64,000 nucleotides of DNA from Chthoniobacter flavus Ellin428 (GTDB lineage: Bacteria; Verrucomicrobiota; Verrucomicrobiia; Chthoniobacterales; Chthoniobacteraceae): NCBI RefSeq assembly GCF_000173075.1, contig NZ_ABVL01000002.1:248001-312000 (forward strand), in the 5' to 3' direction. The translations under genes and the position numbers were made by a program. This document shows, one piece after another, positions 47,401-56,738 of the stretch. The notes beneath the pieces were generated by a model that saw only the letters and a program-made list of their open reading frames with translations, ran no database searches and was not told where the DNA came from. Positions within the stretch are counted from its first letter, which is position 1; each line of letters starts with the position of its first letter.

Positions 47401-47636
47401 TTGATCTCGGCGGCAACTCCGTGATGATCGTGCAAATTCATCATCGCCTGAAACAGCATCTTCACCGAGACATTCCTCTCATCGCCCTTTTCCAATATCC
47501 CACCATCGACACGCTCGCGCAGTTCCTCGGCGCGCAGGACACGCGCGCGACCGCGCAGCAGCAGGGCGTCCTCGATCGTGCCGCCCGGCAACGCGCCGCA
47601 TTCGCGCAACGCCGCGCCCCCGCCACTCACCGATGA
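44430..47636 (+). CDS. Non-ribosomal peptide synthetase, C-A-PCP
   Basis: The protein is 1068 residues. The condensation domain spans about 8-430, starting LSLAQQRLWFLERF. Its catalytic motif is HHIIFDR (His130, Asp134), with Arg where Gly is usual. The adenylation domain spans about 455-960 with YITYTSGSTGKPKG, NEYGPSEAHVV, YRTGDQARWLANGDIEF and NGKVDRKAL. The carrier domain has FFDLGGNSV with the phosphopantetheine site at Ser997. The eight-to-ten-residue code read by eye is D-V-Q-F-I-G-E-V-V-K, nearest to proline-type codes but with two differences. A C domain at the very start suggests acylation of the first residue. The next gene overlaps it by four bases. Confidence 0.92.
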   Translation: MISTTSVRADGPLSLAQQRLWFLERFERDAQVHQSTWQIHLGHLDVDRFRAALETVVARHEILRTTFPEVDGQPVARIHPPRAVECPVIEAGSHNPAERPHFNLSTGPLFMARLLASGENDYTLLWDAHHIIFDRESILVLIHHLDGAYREEFPEVTFRFADFVQHEQELLQSPEAETRLAFWKDKLAAPQATLQLPLERPRPAVQTFVSGERQLEMRHAVEPVEAFARERGVSPVVVLLTAYLVLLHRHTHQTDLTIGLPNANRYDRETMNLIGPIDIAEAFRADLSGEITAAQLLDRVVAGLGAVQEQSGLPFERILEAVQPERNLSYHPLFQTSFEVYQRSDWWIDFQDARNCLFTPKHGTVAQDLSLLIQVEPERFECTLHYNSDLFTPAVIERMLEHYQQLLAGMVNSPDSSIATLPMLNVLEREQLLTEWNATDFKHDTSTFLHRRFELWAQGAPDETAVIFGEESLTYDALNRRANQLAHHLRAAGVGPEMRVGISMHRSFEMLVAVLGVLKTGAGYVPLDPAVPAERLHYMIEDAQLASILTQERFVETLTPHGILLLAVDTDWGKIATQPETNLDAPDFKDSPVYITYTSGSTGKPKGILMTQRPLLNLLGWMLRTTKLPPLARTLQFASLSFDVSFQDIFSTWLSGGTLVLITEAQRQDLAGLAGLLDRYGVHRLFLPAVALQQLAEGFCNSNLACANLRKVISGSEQLLITDSVRQMFTRLKECRLHNEYGPSEAHVVTELKMPDDPATWVVRPAVGKPIDNTQMYILDRTGQPVPIGVIGELHIGGVCLARGYLGREELTAEKFIHNPFSMQCNMRMYRTGDQARWLANGDIEFVGRVDHQIKIRGYRVEPNDVEAALEKHEQVREAFVMAREFGPGDKRLVAYLGTDPANAPGVSELRAFLATKLPEYMIPSAFVLLEKLPLNANGKVDRKALPAPDSARPELATAFIAPQGALEEFIGTQWRDLLRLNRVGSRDNFFDLGGNSVMIVQIHHRLKQHLHRDIPLIALFQYPTIDTLAQFLGAQDTRATAQQQGVLDRAARQRAAFAQRRAPATHR

Positions 47637-50600
47637 GCGACGCTGACGCCCCCCCCAACCTGGAAGGAATTGCCCTGATCGGCCTGGCCGGCCGTTTCCC
47701 GGGCGCCCGCAATGCGCGGGAACTATGGAAGAATCTTGCCGGAGGCCTGGAATCCGTCGCGCACTTTTCCGAAAAGGAATTGCGCGCTTCCGGCATTCCC
47801 GAAGACCTCACCCGCAATGCGGACTATGTGCCCACGCGGGCCACGCTGGATGACGCGGATAAATTCGACGCCTCATTCTTCGGCTTCACTCCGCGCGATG
47901 CGGAGCTGACCGATCCGCAGCATCGCGTCTTCCTCGAGTGCTCGTGGCACGCGCTGGAGGATGCGGCCATCGATCCCGAGCGTTACAAGGGCAGCATCGG
48001 CGTCTTCGCCGGCGCGAGCCTCAATACCTACTTGCTCGACAACATCGCCTCGCATCGCGAGCAGCTCGCCGATTTCGTCGCGCAGTTTCAGGCCGATGGC
48101 TACCCGCTGCTCATCGGCAGCGACAAGGATTACCTCACCACGCGGGTGAGCTATAAGCTCGACCTGCGCGGCCCGAGCGTGACGGTCCAGACCGCGTGCA
48201 GCACTTCGCTCGTCGCGGTGGTGCAGGCAGTGAATGCGCTGCTCAGCTATCAATGCGACGCCGCGCTGGCCGGCGGCGTATCGATCACCTTCCCGCAAGC
48301 GCGCGGCCATCTTTTCCAGGATGGCGCGATCCTCAGCAAGGACGGGCATTGCCGCGCCTTCGACGCGGATGCGACGGGCACCGTTTTCGGTCACGGCTGC
48401 GGCGTGGTCGTCTTGAAGCGGCTCGCCGATGCTGTTGCCGATCACGATCACATTTACGCGGTCATCAAAGGCGCGGCGCTGAACAACGACGGCGCGGGCA
48501 AGGTCAGCTACATGGCGCCGAGCGTGGATGGGCAGGCCGAGGTCATCTCGCTGGCCCACGCGCTGGCGGGCGTCAGCGCGGAGACCATCGATTACGTCGA
48601 AGCTCACGGCACCGCCACGCCGCTCGGCGATCCGATCGAAGTCGCCGCGCTCACCCAAGCTTTCCGCGCGACGACCGACAAACGCGGCTTCTGCCATCTC
48701 GGCACGGTGAAGAGTAACTTCGGCCATCTCGAAGCGGCTGCCGGTGTCACGGGTCTCATCAAGACAGCATTGGCCATCGAGAACGCGCAGATTCCGGCCA
48801 GCCTCCATTTCCAGCATCCGAATCCGCAGATCGATTTCGTCAACAGCCCCTTCGAGGTCGTCACCCGGCTGACAACATGGGAGCGCAAGGAGCATCCGCG
48901 CCGCGCGGGGGTGAGTTCGTTCGGCGTCGGCGGCACGAATGCGCACGTCGTCGTCGAAGAAGCGCCTTCCGCACCCTCGGATGAAATCGTCTCCGATGGG
49001 CCGCAACTCCTCGTTCTCTCCGCGAAGACGCGTTACGCGTTGGAGGAAGCCACCACCCAGCTCGGCCAGTATCTAAAAGCGCATCCGCAGGTCGCGCTCG
49101 CGGATGTCGCCTTCACCTTGCAGATGGGCCGTCGCGCTTTCGAGCATCGGCGCTTTGTCATCGCGAATAAAACCGCCGAGGCCTCGAAGCTCCTGCTGCG
49201 CCGCGATCGGCAGGCTCTCTACACCAGCCCGCTGCCCGGCAAACCCGCCGACCTTGCGCCGGCGGAAGTCTCCACCAACAAGCTCGCCGCCATCGGCTGG
49301 AAATGGCTCCACGGTGAGCCCGTCGATTTCGCCGCCTTGCATGAAGGCACTTCCACGCGCCGCATTTCGCTGCCCGGCTACGTCTTCGAAAAGAAACGTT
49401 TTTGGATCGAGCCAGATCGCTCGACACCGGCAGCACCCGTCGCCGCTCCCGTCGCGACGGCGCAACCGGCAGCGGCTGCCGCCGCCGTGGAGGAACCGGT
49501 CGCTCCCGTCATCCTGTCTCCGCTGGACGACCTGAAGGCCTTCCTCAAGGACCAATCGGGCATCGATCTCGCCGCCGCCACACCGACGACCAGCCTGCTC
49601 GAACTGGGTTTCGATTCCCTTTTCCTCACGCAGATCGCCATCGCGCTCCAGCGCCGCTATGGCCTGCGCATCACGCTGCGCCAATTGCTCGGCGAACTCG
49701 CCGATCTCGGTCCCCTCGCCGCTTACCTCGAAGCCAATCGCAGCAAGACACCAACCGCCACCCCGGAAGCTCCTGCCGCGGCCGCCGCGCTCACTTCGGG
49801 AATGCCCAGTGCACCCGCGCAGCACGGCCCTTTCCGGCCGCTGCAAAAAGGATCTCGGGCGGGGGTGCTTTCCAAAACTCAGCAGACCTGGCTGGAACGA
49901 TTTCATCCGCCGCTACAACGCGCGCACCGGCTTCTCCAAAAAGCACACGCAGGAGCATCGTGCCCACTTCGCCGACCCGCGCGCAGTCGCCGGCTTCAAG
50001 CAGGTCTGGAAGGAGATGGTCTATCCCATTGTCGTCAATCGCTCCCAAGGCGCGCACCTCTGGGACGTCGACGGCAACGATTACGTCGACACCACGCAAG
50101 GCTTCGGTCTCGCCCTCTTCGGCCACCAACCGGCGTTTGCCACGCAGGCCATCGCCGAGCAGATGAAGCACGGCATGGAAATCGGCCCGAGCCACCCGCT
50201 CGCTGGCGAGGTCGCCGCGCTGCTCTGCGAAATCACCGGACACGAACGGGCGACCTTCTGCAACACGGGTTCGGAAGCGGTGCTCGGCGCGATTCGTATC
50301 GCCCGCACGGTCACCGGCCGTAATAAGATCGCCCTCTTCGCCGGTGCTTATCACGGCATCAACGATGAAGCGCTCGTTCGTCCACTGGTCGTAAACGGCG
50401 AATGGCGCACCGCACCGATTGCTCCCGGCATCATCCAGGATGCCGTCGAAAACGTTCTCGTCCTCGACTATGGCAATCCGGAGTCGCTCGACATCCTCCG
50501 CCGCCACGCGGACGACCTCGCCGCCGTGCTCGTGGAGCCCGTGCAGAGCCGCCGTCCCGACCTGCAACCGCGCGAGTTCCTCCATCAACTGCGTGCGCTG

Positions 50601-53600
50601 ACCACGGAGTGCGGCATCGCCATGATCATGGACGAAGTCATCACCGGCTTCCGCTGCCATCCCGGCGGCGCGCAGGCGCTCTTCGGGGTGAAAGGCGACA
50701 TCGCCACTTACGGCAAGATCATCGGTGGCGGTCTGCCCATCGGCGCGATCACCGGTCGCGCGGAGTATATGGACGCCTTCGACGGCGGTAGCTGGCAGTT
50801 CGGCGACGATTCCTATCCCACCGCGGGTGTCACCTTCTTCGCCGGCACTTTCGTGCGCCATCCGCTGACCCTCGCCGCGGCCAAGGCGGTGCTGTTGCAT
50901 CTCAAGGAGCACGGGGTCGCCCTGCAAAACGAACTCGCCGAGCGCACCGCGGGCATGATCCGCGAGATCGCGCCATCACTCGAGGGCACGCCTTTTGAGC
51001 TGCCGAATTTCGCGTCGGTCTTTTTCGTCCGCGCCCACGACTTCAAGTATTCCGGTCTCCTCTACGCGCTGCTCCGCTATCGCGGCATCCACATCTGGGA
51101 AGGCCGCCCGTGCTTCCTCGGCACCGCCCATACCGACGAGGACGTAGCGAAGATCGTCACCGCGTTCAAGGAAAGCCTCGCCGAGCTGAAATCCGCCGGC
51201 TTCTTCGGCGCGACGGCTGCGGCCGCGGCCGACGAAATGCTGCCGATCACCGATGCGCAGCGGGAAATCTGGATCGCCTCGCAGCTCAGCCCGGAAGCCA
51301 GCGCTTCGTTCAACGAAACCTGCGCGCTGCATCTCCACGGCAAACTCGATTTCGCCGCCATGCGCCGCGCGATCGATGAAGTCATTCGCCGGCACGACGC
51401 GCTGCGCTCCAGCTTCCGTCTCTCCGATGGCGCGCAGAAATTCGCCGCTTCGCTGCAGCTTTCCGTCCCGCTGATCGATCTCTCTTCGCTTCCTGAAGAT
51501 CAGCGCCGCGCCAAAGTCGAAGCCCTGCGCTTCGCCGAGGGCGCCCGCCAGTTCGATCTCGTGCACGGCCCGCTGGTCGCCTGGCAGATCATCAAGCTCG
51601 CCCCCGAGGAGTCGCTCCTCATCTTCACCGCGCATCACATCGCCTGCGACGGCTGGTCCTACGACATCATCCTTCGCGAGCTCTCCCATATCTATACGAA
51701 CTCGGCGCACACCCTGCCGCCCGCGCGACAGTTTGCCGATTACGTGCGCACCGAGGCCATTGCCGCGCCGGGCGCCGACCGCCTCGCTGCCGAGGCCTAC
51801 TGGCGCAAACTCTACAGCACTGTCCCACCGGTGCTCGATCTTCCCGTCACCTATACACGTGTCGCACGCCGCACGTGGTCGGGAGCCCGGCATGAAATCA
51901 CGCTCCCGCCGGAGACAAAGCGTGAGCTGTCGAAATTCGGCGCGCAGCATGGCGCCACGCTTTTTGCCGTCCTGCTCGCGGCTTTCAATGCGCTGCTCTA
52001 TCGCCTGAGCGGCGCCACGGACCTCGTCGTGGGCATTCCCGCTGCGGGACAAAACAACGTCGAGGGCGGCACCGATCTCGTCGGCCACTGCGCGAATCTC
52101 CTGCCGTTGCGCACGCGGGTCGACGGCTCGAAACCGTTCGCCGAATTGCTCGGCGACGTGCGCCTCAGCGTCCTCGATGCGTTCGAGCACCAGCAATTCA
52201 CCTTCGGCCGTCTCCTCGCCGAACTCCCCATCCCGCGCGACCCGAGCCGTGTCCCGCTCGTGCCGGTCATCTTCAATCTCGATCCGCAGCTCAGCGACAT
52301 CCATTTCACCGGCCTGACGCACGACATCGAGCTCAACCCGCGCCGCCACTACCAGTTCGACCTCGGCTTCAACCTCGTCGACGAACCCGCCGGCATCCGC
52401 GTGGAGTGCGATTACAATTCCGACCTCTTCGACGACGCCACCATCCTCCGGTGGCTGAACGAATACGCCGTGCTGTTGCGTTCGCTGCCGCAGGAAACGA
52501 GCACGCCGCTTTCCAACATCGAGCTCCTCAACAAGGACGCTCGCACGCAGGTGCTCGCCTGGGGGCGCGGTGCGCAGACGCCCTACCCGGCGCACCTCAC
52601 CGTCCACGTTCTCTTCGAACGCCGCGCGGCGGAAACGCCCAAGGCGATTGCCCTGGTCGATGGCGATCACCAAATCACCTACGGCGAACTCGAGGCCTGC
52701 GCGAACCAGTATGCCAACTACCTGCGCAAACAAGGTCTTGGCGAAGGCGCGTATGTTGGGCTCTTTGCCAATCGCTACTGGCAGTTCGTCGCCGCCACGC
52801 TCGGCATCCTGAAAATCGGTGCGGCCTTCGTGCCGCTCGACCCTCGCGATCCGCCTGCCCGCACCGCTGCGTTGCGCAAGCATCTCGACGGTATGATCGA
52901 GGACAAACTCGACGTCTCCGCCGAATCGAAGGAGCGCGGCTCCGAAGCCGGCAAGCCGACTGGCCCGGCGTATGTCATGTTCACCTCGGGTTCAACCGGC
53001 GAACCCAAGGGCGTGGTCATTCCGCACCAGGGCGTCACGCGCCTGGTCTGCGCGACTGATCACGCGACCTTCGACAACAAAACGGTGATGATGCAGGGCT
53101 CTAACCTCTGCTTCGATGCCTCGACCTTCGAGCTGTGGGGCTCGTTGCTCCATGGCGGCAAGCTCGTCTTCACCCGCACCGACACGCTGCTCGATCACGA
53201 CGATCTCGCCGCGCACATCGCCCGAAACGGGATCAACACGCTCTTCCTCACCACCTCGCTCTTCAATCAGCACGCACGGCAGGCGCCCGGCATGTTCGCC
53301 GGCCTGCGTTGCGTGGTCTTCGGTGGCGAGGCCGCGGATCCCTCGATGATCAATCGCGTGCTCGAGCACGGCCGCCCGCTGCAACTGGTCAATGGCTACG
53401 GCCCGACGGAGACAACCACCTTCGCCGTCTGCCATCAGATCAAGAATCCCGCGCCGAGCGTGCCGATCGGCCGTCCGATCTCGAATACCGACGTCTTCAT
53501 CCTCGACGAGCAGCGCCAGCCCGTGCCGCCCGGGGTGACCGGGGAGATCTACATCGGCGGTCCCGGCGTTGCCATCGGCTATCTGCATCGCCCGGAATTC

Positions 53601-55187
53601 ACGGCCGAGCGTTTCATCGAAACGGAGTTCGGACGGCTCTATCGCACGGGTGATTACGGTCGCTGGCTGAGCAACGGGACCATCGATTACCAAGGCCGCA
53701 TCGATCAGCAGTTCAAGCTGCGCGGCTTCCGCATCGAGCCCGCGGAAATCGAAGCGCAATTGCGCCTGCATCCCGCCGTCGCGCAGTGCGCCGTGGTGCC
53801 GAAACCCAGCCCATCTGGGGAAAAGGTGCCCGTCGCTTATCTCGTCCGCCGCCCGGAAAGCGCGGCGATTCCCGATGCCGATTTCCGCCAGTATCTCGTC
53901 CAGAATCTACCGCCGCCATTCGTCCCGTATCAATGGTTCTGGATGGATTCCCTGCCGCTGACTTCCAACGGCAAGCTCGACCAACGCGCGCTCCCCGAGC
54001 CCACGGTCGAGGCCAAGCCGATGCGCCAGTACGTGCCGCCGCAAAACAGCGTGCACGCCCATCTCATCGAGATCTGGGAGGAAGTGCTCAACCGCAAGCC
54101 CATCGGCATCCGCGATGATTTCTTCGATCTCGGCGGGCACTCGCTGCTCGCGGCAAAGATCATTGCGCTCATCCAGGAGCGCCTTGGCCATCGCCTGAGC
54201 TTCGGCGAATTCTTCAGCAACCCGACCATCGAGAAGCACGCGCTCGGCCTTATCGGCACGCAGAGTCCGGCGCGGCAGACCCACTCCGTGGTCATCAATC
54301 CCGAGGGAAAGAAGACGCCGGTCTTTTTCTTCCACGGCGATTTTGTCGGCGGTGGCTTCTTCTGCAAGACGCTGGCCAGCGTCATCGGCGCGGACCGTCC
54401 CTTCTACGCGCTGCACCCACATGGTCTGCAAGGCGATGAAGTGCCTCTGACTATCGAGGCCATGGCCGCGGATCGTGTAAAACTGATCCGCGAAATTCAG
54501 CCACACGGCCCCTACATTCTCGGCGGCTATTGCAATGGCTCACTCACCGCTTATCACGCCGCCCGCCTGCTCCGCGCCGCCGGCGAACCGGTCTCCGTGT
54601 TGCTCATGCTGAACTCGGATGGCAGCAACGTCCGCTTCCGCTGGCTGAAACGCCTCACCGGCGTCACCAGTGCCCTTCGCGGCGAAGACGAGGCCACGAC
54701 GCTGCAGCGCTTCCTCCATACGCGTCGCCGTCTGCGCGACCGCGAGGACATGGGGCGTTTCTACCTCCATGCCGCAGCGGATCTGATCAAGCATCCGTCC
54801 CGGGAAAAGGCCGCGCCCTTCGTCCGCCGTGCGGGGCGTCTCATCGGCATCAAATCTGAAAAGTTACCGCTCGGAAACAATGGCCACTCCACCCCCGACA
54901 TCGGTGCGGCCATTCCGCGTGGACCATTGAGCAAGCCCTACGCGGACGCTTGCCGCACCTTCATCCCCGCGGAATACGATTCCCCGGTCGTCCTGCTCTG
55001 GCCGAAGGACGAAAAGCCACGCACCGACCGTGGCCCCGTCGCCGGCTGGGAGAAAATTTGCACCAAAGTGCAGGTCGTCGAGGTTCCCGGCCACCACCAC
55101 AGCTGCATTTCGCAGAACTCGAATGTCGTGATGGTGGGTGAGGCCATGAAAAAAGCCATTCAACAGTCCGAAAGTCTGCTTAAGTGA
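47633..55187 (+). CDS. Hybrid PKS/NRPS: KS-ACP-aminotransferase-C-A-PCP-TE (one frameshift)
   Basis: Corrected length is 2517 residues. The KS has Cys189 (TACSTS), His325 (EAHGTAT) and His365 (NFGHLE). The usual AT is absent: the pre-AT linker (GRRAFEHRRFVIA) runs within about 50 residues into the post-AT linker (GYVFEKKRFW). ACP Ser662 sits in ELGFDSL. A class III PLP aminotransferase follows, with Lys1028 in YGKIIGGG. The second C domain has intact HHIACDG. The second A domain reads D-A-F-F-V-G-G-T-F-K (Val/Ile-like). PCP is FFDLGGHSL. The TE has Cys2300 in GGYCNGS and a His in PGHHH. The frame break, an extra T at 49901-49903, lies between ACP and aminotransferase. Confidence 0.9.
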
Positions 55188-55197
55188 AATTGCTGTC

Positions 55198-55878
55198 ATG
55201 ATTTTAACGACAAATGCTGATTGGAAAGCCGCTCACGCGCACCCTTCTCTCCGCCCGGGGGAAGTGCACGTGTGGCGCGCGCAGCTTTCCGAAAGTCGTC
55301 CCGAAGACTTGCGGCGCCTGCTCTCGCCCGCCGAGAGCATCCGCGCCGAACGCTTTCATTTCGAACGCGACCGTGCCCGCTTCATTTGCGGGCGTGGCCT
55401 TTTGCGCACCATTCTCGGGCGTTATCTCGCCACCGACCCTCGCGAACTCCGTTTCGCCGAGGGCCCGCACGGCAAACCGGAGCTGACCGGTTCGGCCAGT
55501 TCGCTGCGCTTCAATCTTAGCCACTCGGATGACCTGATGCTGCTCGCGGTAACGCACACCCGCGCCGTGGGCATCGACCTGGAAATGATTCGCGACAATG
55601 TCCCGGTGGAAACGCTCGCCGATTACTATTTCGAACCGGAGGATGCCTGGCATCTCCGCCTGCTTCCGCCCCCGCAACGAGTGTGGAAGTTTTACGAACT
55701 GTGGACGCGGACCGAAGCCCAGCTCAAAGCCGACGGCACCGGTATCGCCCACGGACTCAAAGTATTGGAACCGGATCGCTGGTCGCTGCTCAAGCTGCAG
55801 CCGGCGGAAGGTTATGCCGCGGCCCTGGCCGTGGAAGGTAATGATTTTCAAGTAGAGTGCTGGTCATGGCAGAAATAG
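55198..55878 (+). CDS. Sfp-type 4'-phosphopantetheinyl transferase
   Basis: This 226-residue enzyme transfers phosphopantetheine from CoA to the carrier-domain Ser residues, here the ACP and PCPs of the two upstream synthetases. The Mg-binding region is AVGIDLEMIRDNV, and the second motif is FYELWTRTEAQLKADGTGI (the usual Lys of WTxKEA is Arg here). PxGKPxL appears as GPHGKPELTG. It starts 10 bases after the PKS/NRPS stop and its 3' end overlaps the permease start by 13 bases. Confidence 0.93.
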   Translation: MILTTNADWKAAHAHPSLRPGEVHVWRAQLSESRPEDLRRLLSPAESIRAERFHFERDRARFICGRGLLRTILGRYLATDPRELRFAEGPHGKPELTGSASSLRFNLSHSDDLMLLAVTHTRAVGIDLEMIRDNVPVETLADYYFEPEDAWHLRLLPPPQRVWKFYELWTRTEAQLKADGTGIAHGLKVLEPDRWSLLKLQPAEGYAAALAVEGNDFQVECWSWQK

Positions 55879-56738
55879 CCGCCAAGCCGCCGCAGAATTT
55901 CGAGATCCTCATCCAGCCCTCCCGTGGCTGGCTGAATATTCCCTGGGCGGAAATCTGGGAATATCGCGACCTGTTGCTCGTGCTCGTGCAGCGCGATTTC
56001 ATCTCACGTTACAAGCAGACCATCCTCGGCCCGCTCTGGCATTTGCTTCAACCGGTCATCACCGCGGCCGTCTTCGTCGTCGTCTTCGGCGGCATCGCCG
56101 GCATTCCCACGGATGGCATTCCGAAGTTGCTCTTCTATCTCTGCGGCCTGCTGGGCTGGAGTTACTTCTCGCAGAATATCACCAATGGCGGTGCGACGTT
56201 CATCAACAACGCCCACCTCTTCGGCAAGGTCTACTTCCCGCGCCTCATCGTGCCGATCTCGGTGATCGTCTCGAACCTCATCGCCTTTGCGCTGCAGTTG
56301 ATCCCCTTCGTCATCTGCCTGATCTTCTACAAGTTCTTCACCCATCAGGGCGGCAGCATTGCCTTCACCTGGCGCCTGCTGCTCGCGCCGCTGCCCTTGC
56401 TGCACGTCGCCGTGCTGAGCTTCGGCGTGAGCCTGTGGATGTCCGCCTCCACCGCGAAGTATCGCGACCTCATTCACCTCAACCAATACATCATCCAGAT
56501 CTGGATGTTTGCCACACCCATCTTCTATCCCCTTTCCCAAGTCTCGAAAAAGCTGACCTGGGCCATCTGGGCCAACCCGCTCTCCGTGCCGATCGAATCC
56601 TTCCGCATCTGCCTGCTCGGGCACGGCACGCTCGGCGCCTCGGAAATCGTCATTTCCGTGGCCACCAGCATTCTTCTCACTGCTACCGGCCTGATCGCGT
56701 TTCAGCGGGTCGAACGCACAGTCGTCGACTCCGTATGA
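55866..56738 (+). CDS. ABC-2 type export permease (Wzm/TagG-like)
   Basis: This 290-residue protein has six hydrophobic helices. The opening YRDLLLVLVQRDFISRYKQT, then ILGPLWHLLQPV is the typical ABC2_membrane start found in polysaccharide and teichoic-acid exporters. It pairs with the ATPase directly downstream, whose ATG overlaps its stop (ATGA). Such exporters move lipid-linked glycans, or in some clusters other amphiphiles, out of the cytoplasm. A start three codons upstream at 55857 is possible. Confidence 0.9.
   Translation: MAEIAAKPPQNFEILIQPSRGWLNIPWAEIWEYRDLLLVLVQRDFISRYKQTILGPLWHLLQPVITAAVFVVVFGGIAGIPTDGIPKLLFYLCGLLGWSYFSQNITNGGATFINNAHLFGKVYFPRLIVPISVIVSNLIAFALQLIPFVICLIFYKFFTHQGGSIAFTWRLLLAPLPLLHVAVLSFGVSLWMSASTAKYRDLIHLNQYIIQIWMFATPIFYPLSQVSKKLTWAIWANPLSVPIESFRICLLGHGTLGASEIVISVATSILLTATGLIAFQRVERTVVDSV

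Noticed and set aside
52992..53771. Open frame opposite the second adenylation domain
   Set aside because: It is antisense to an intact and motif-rich NRPS region; a shadow.
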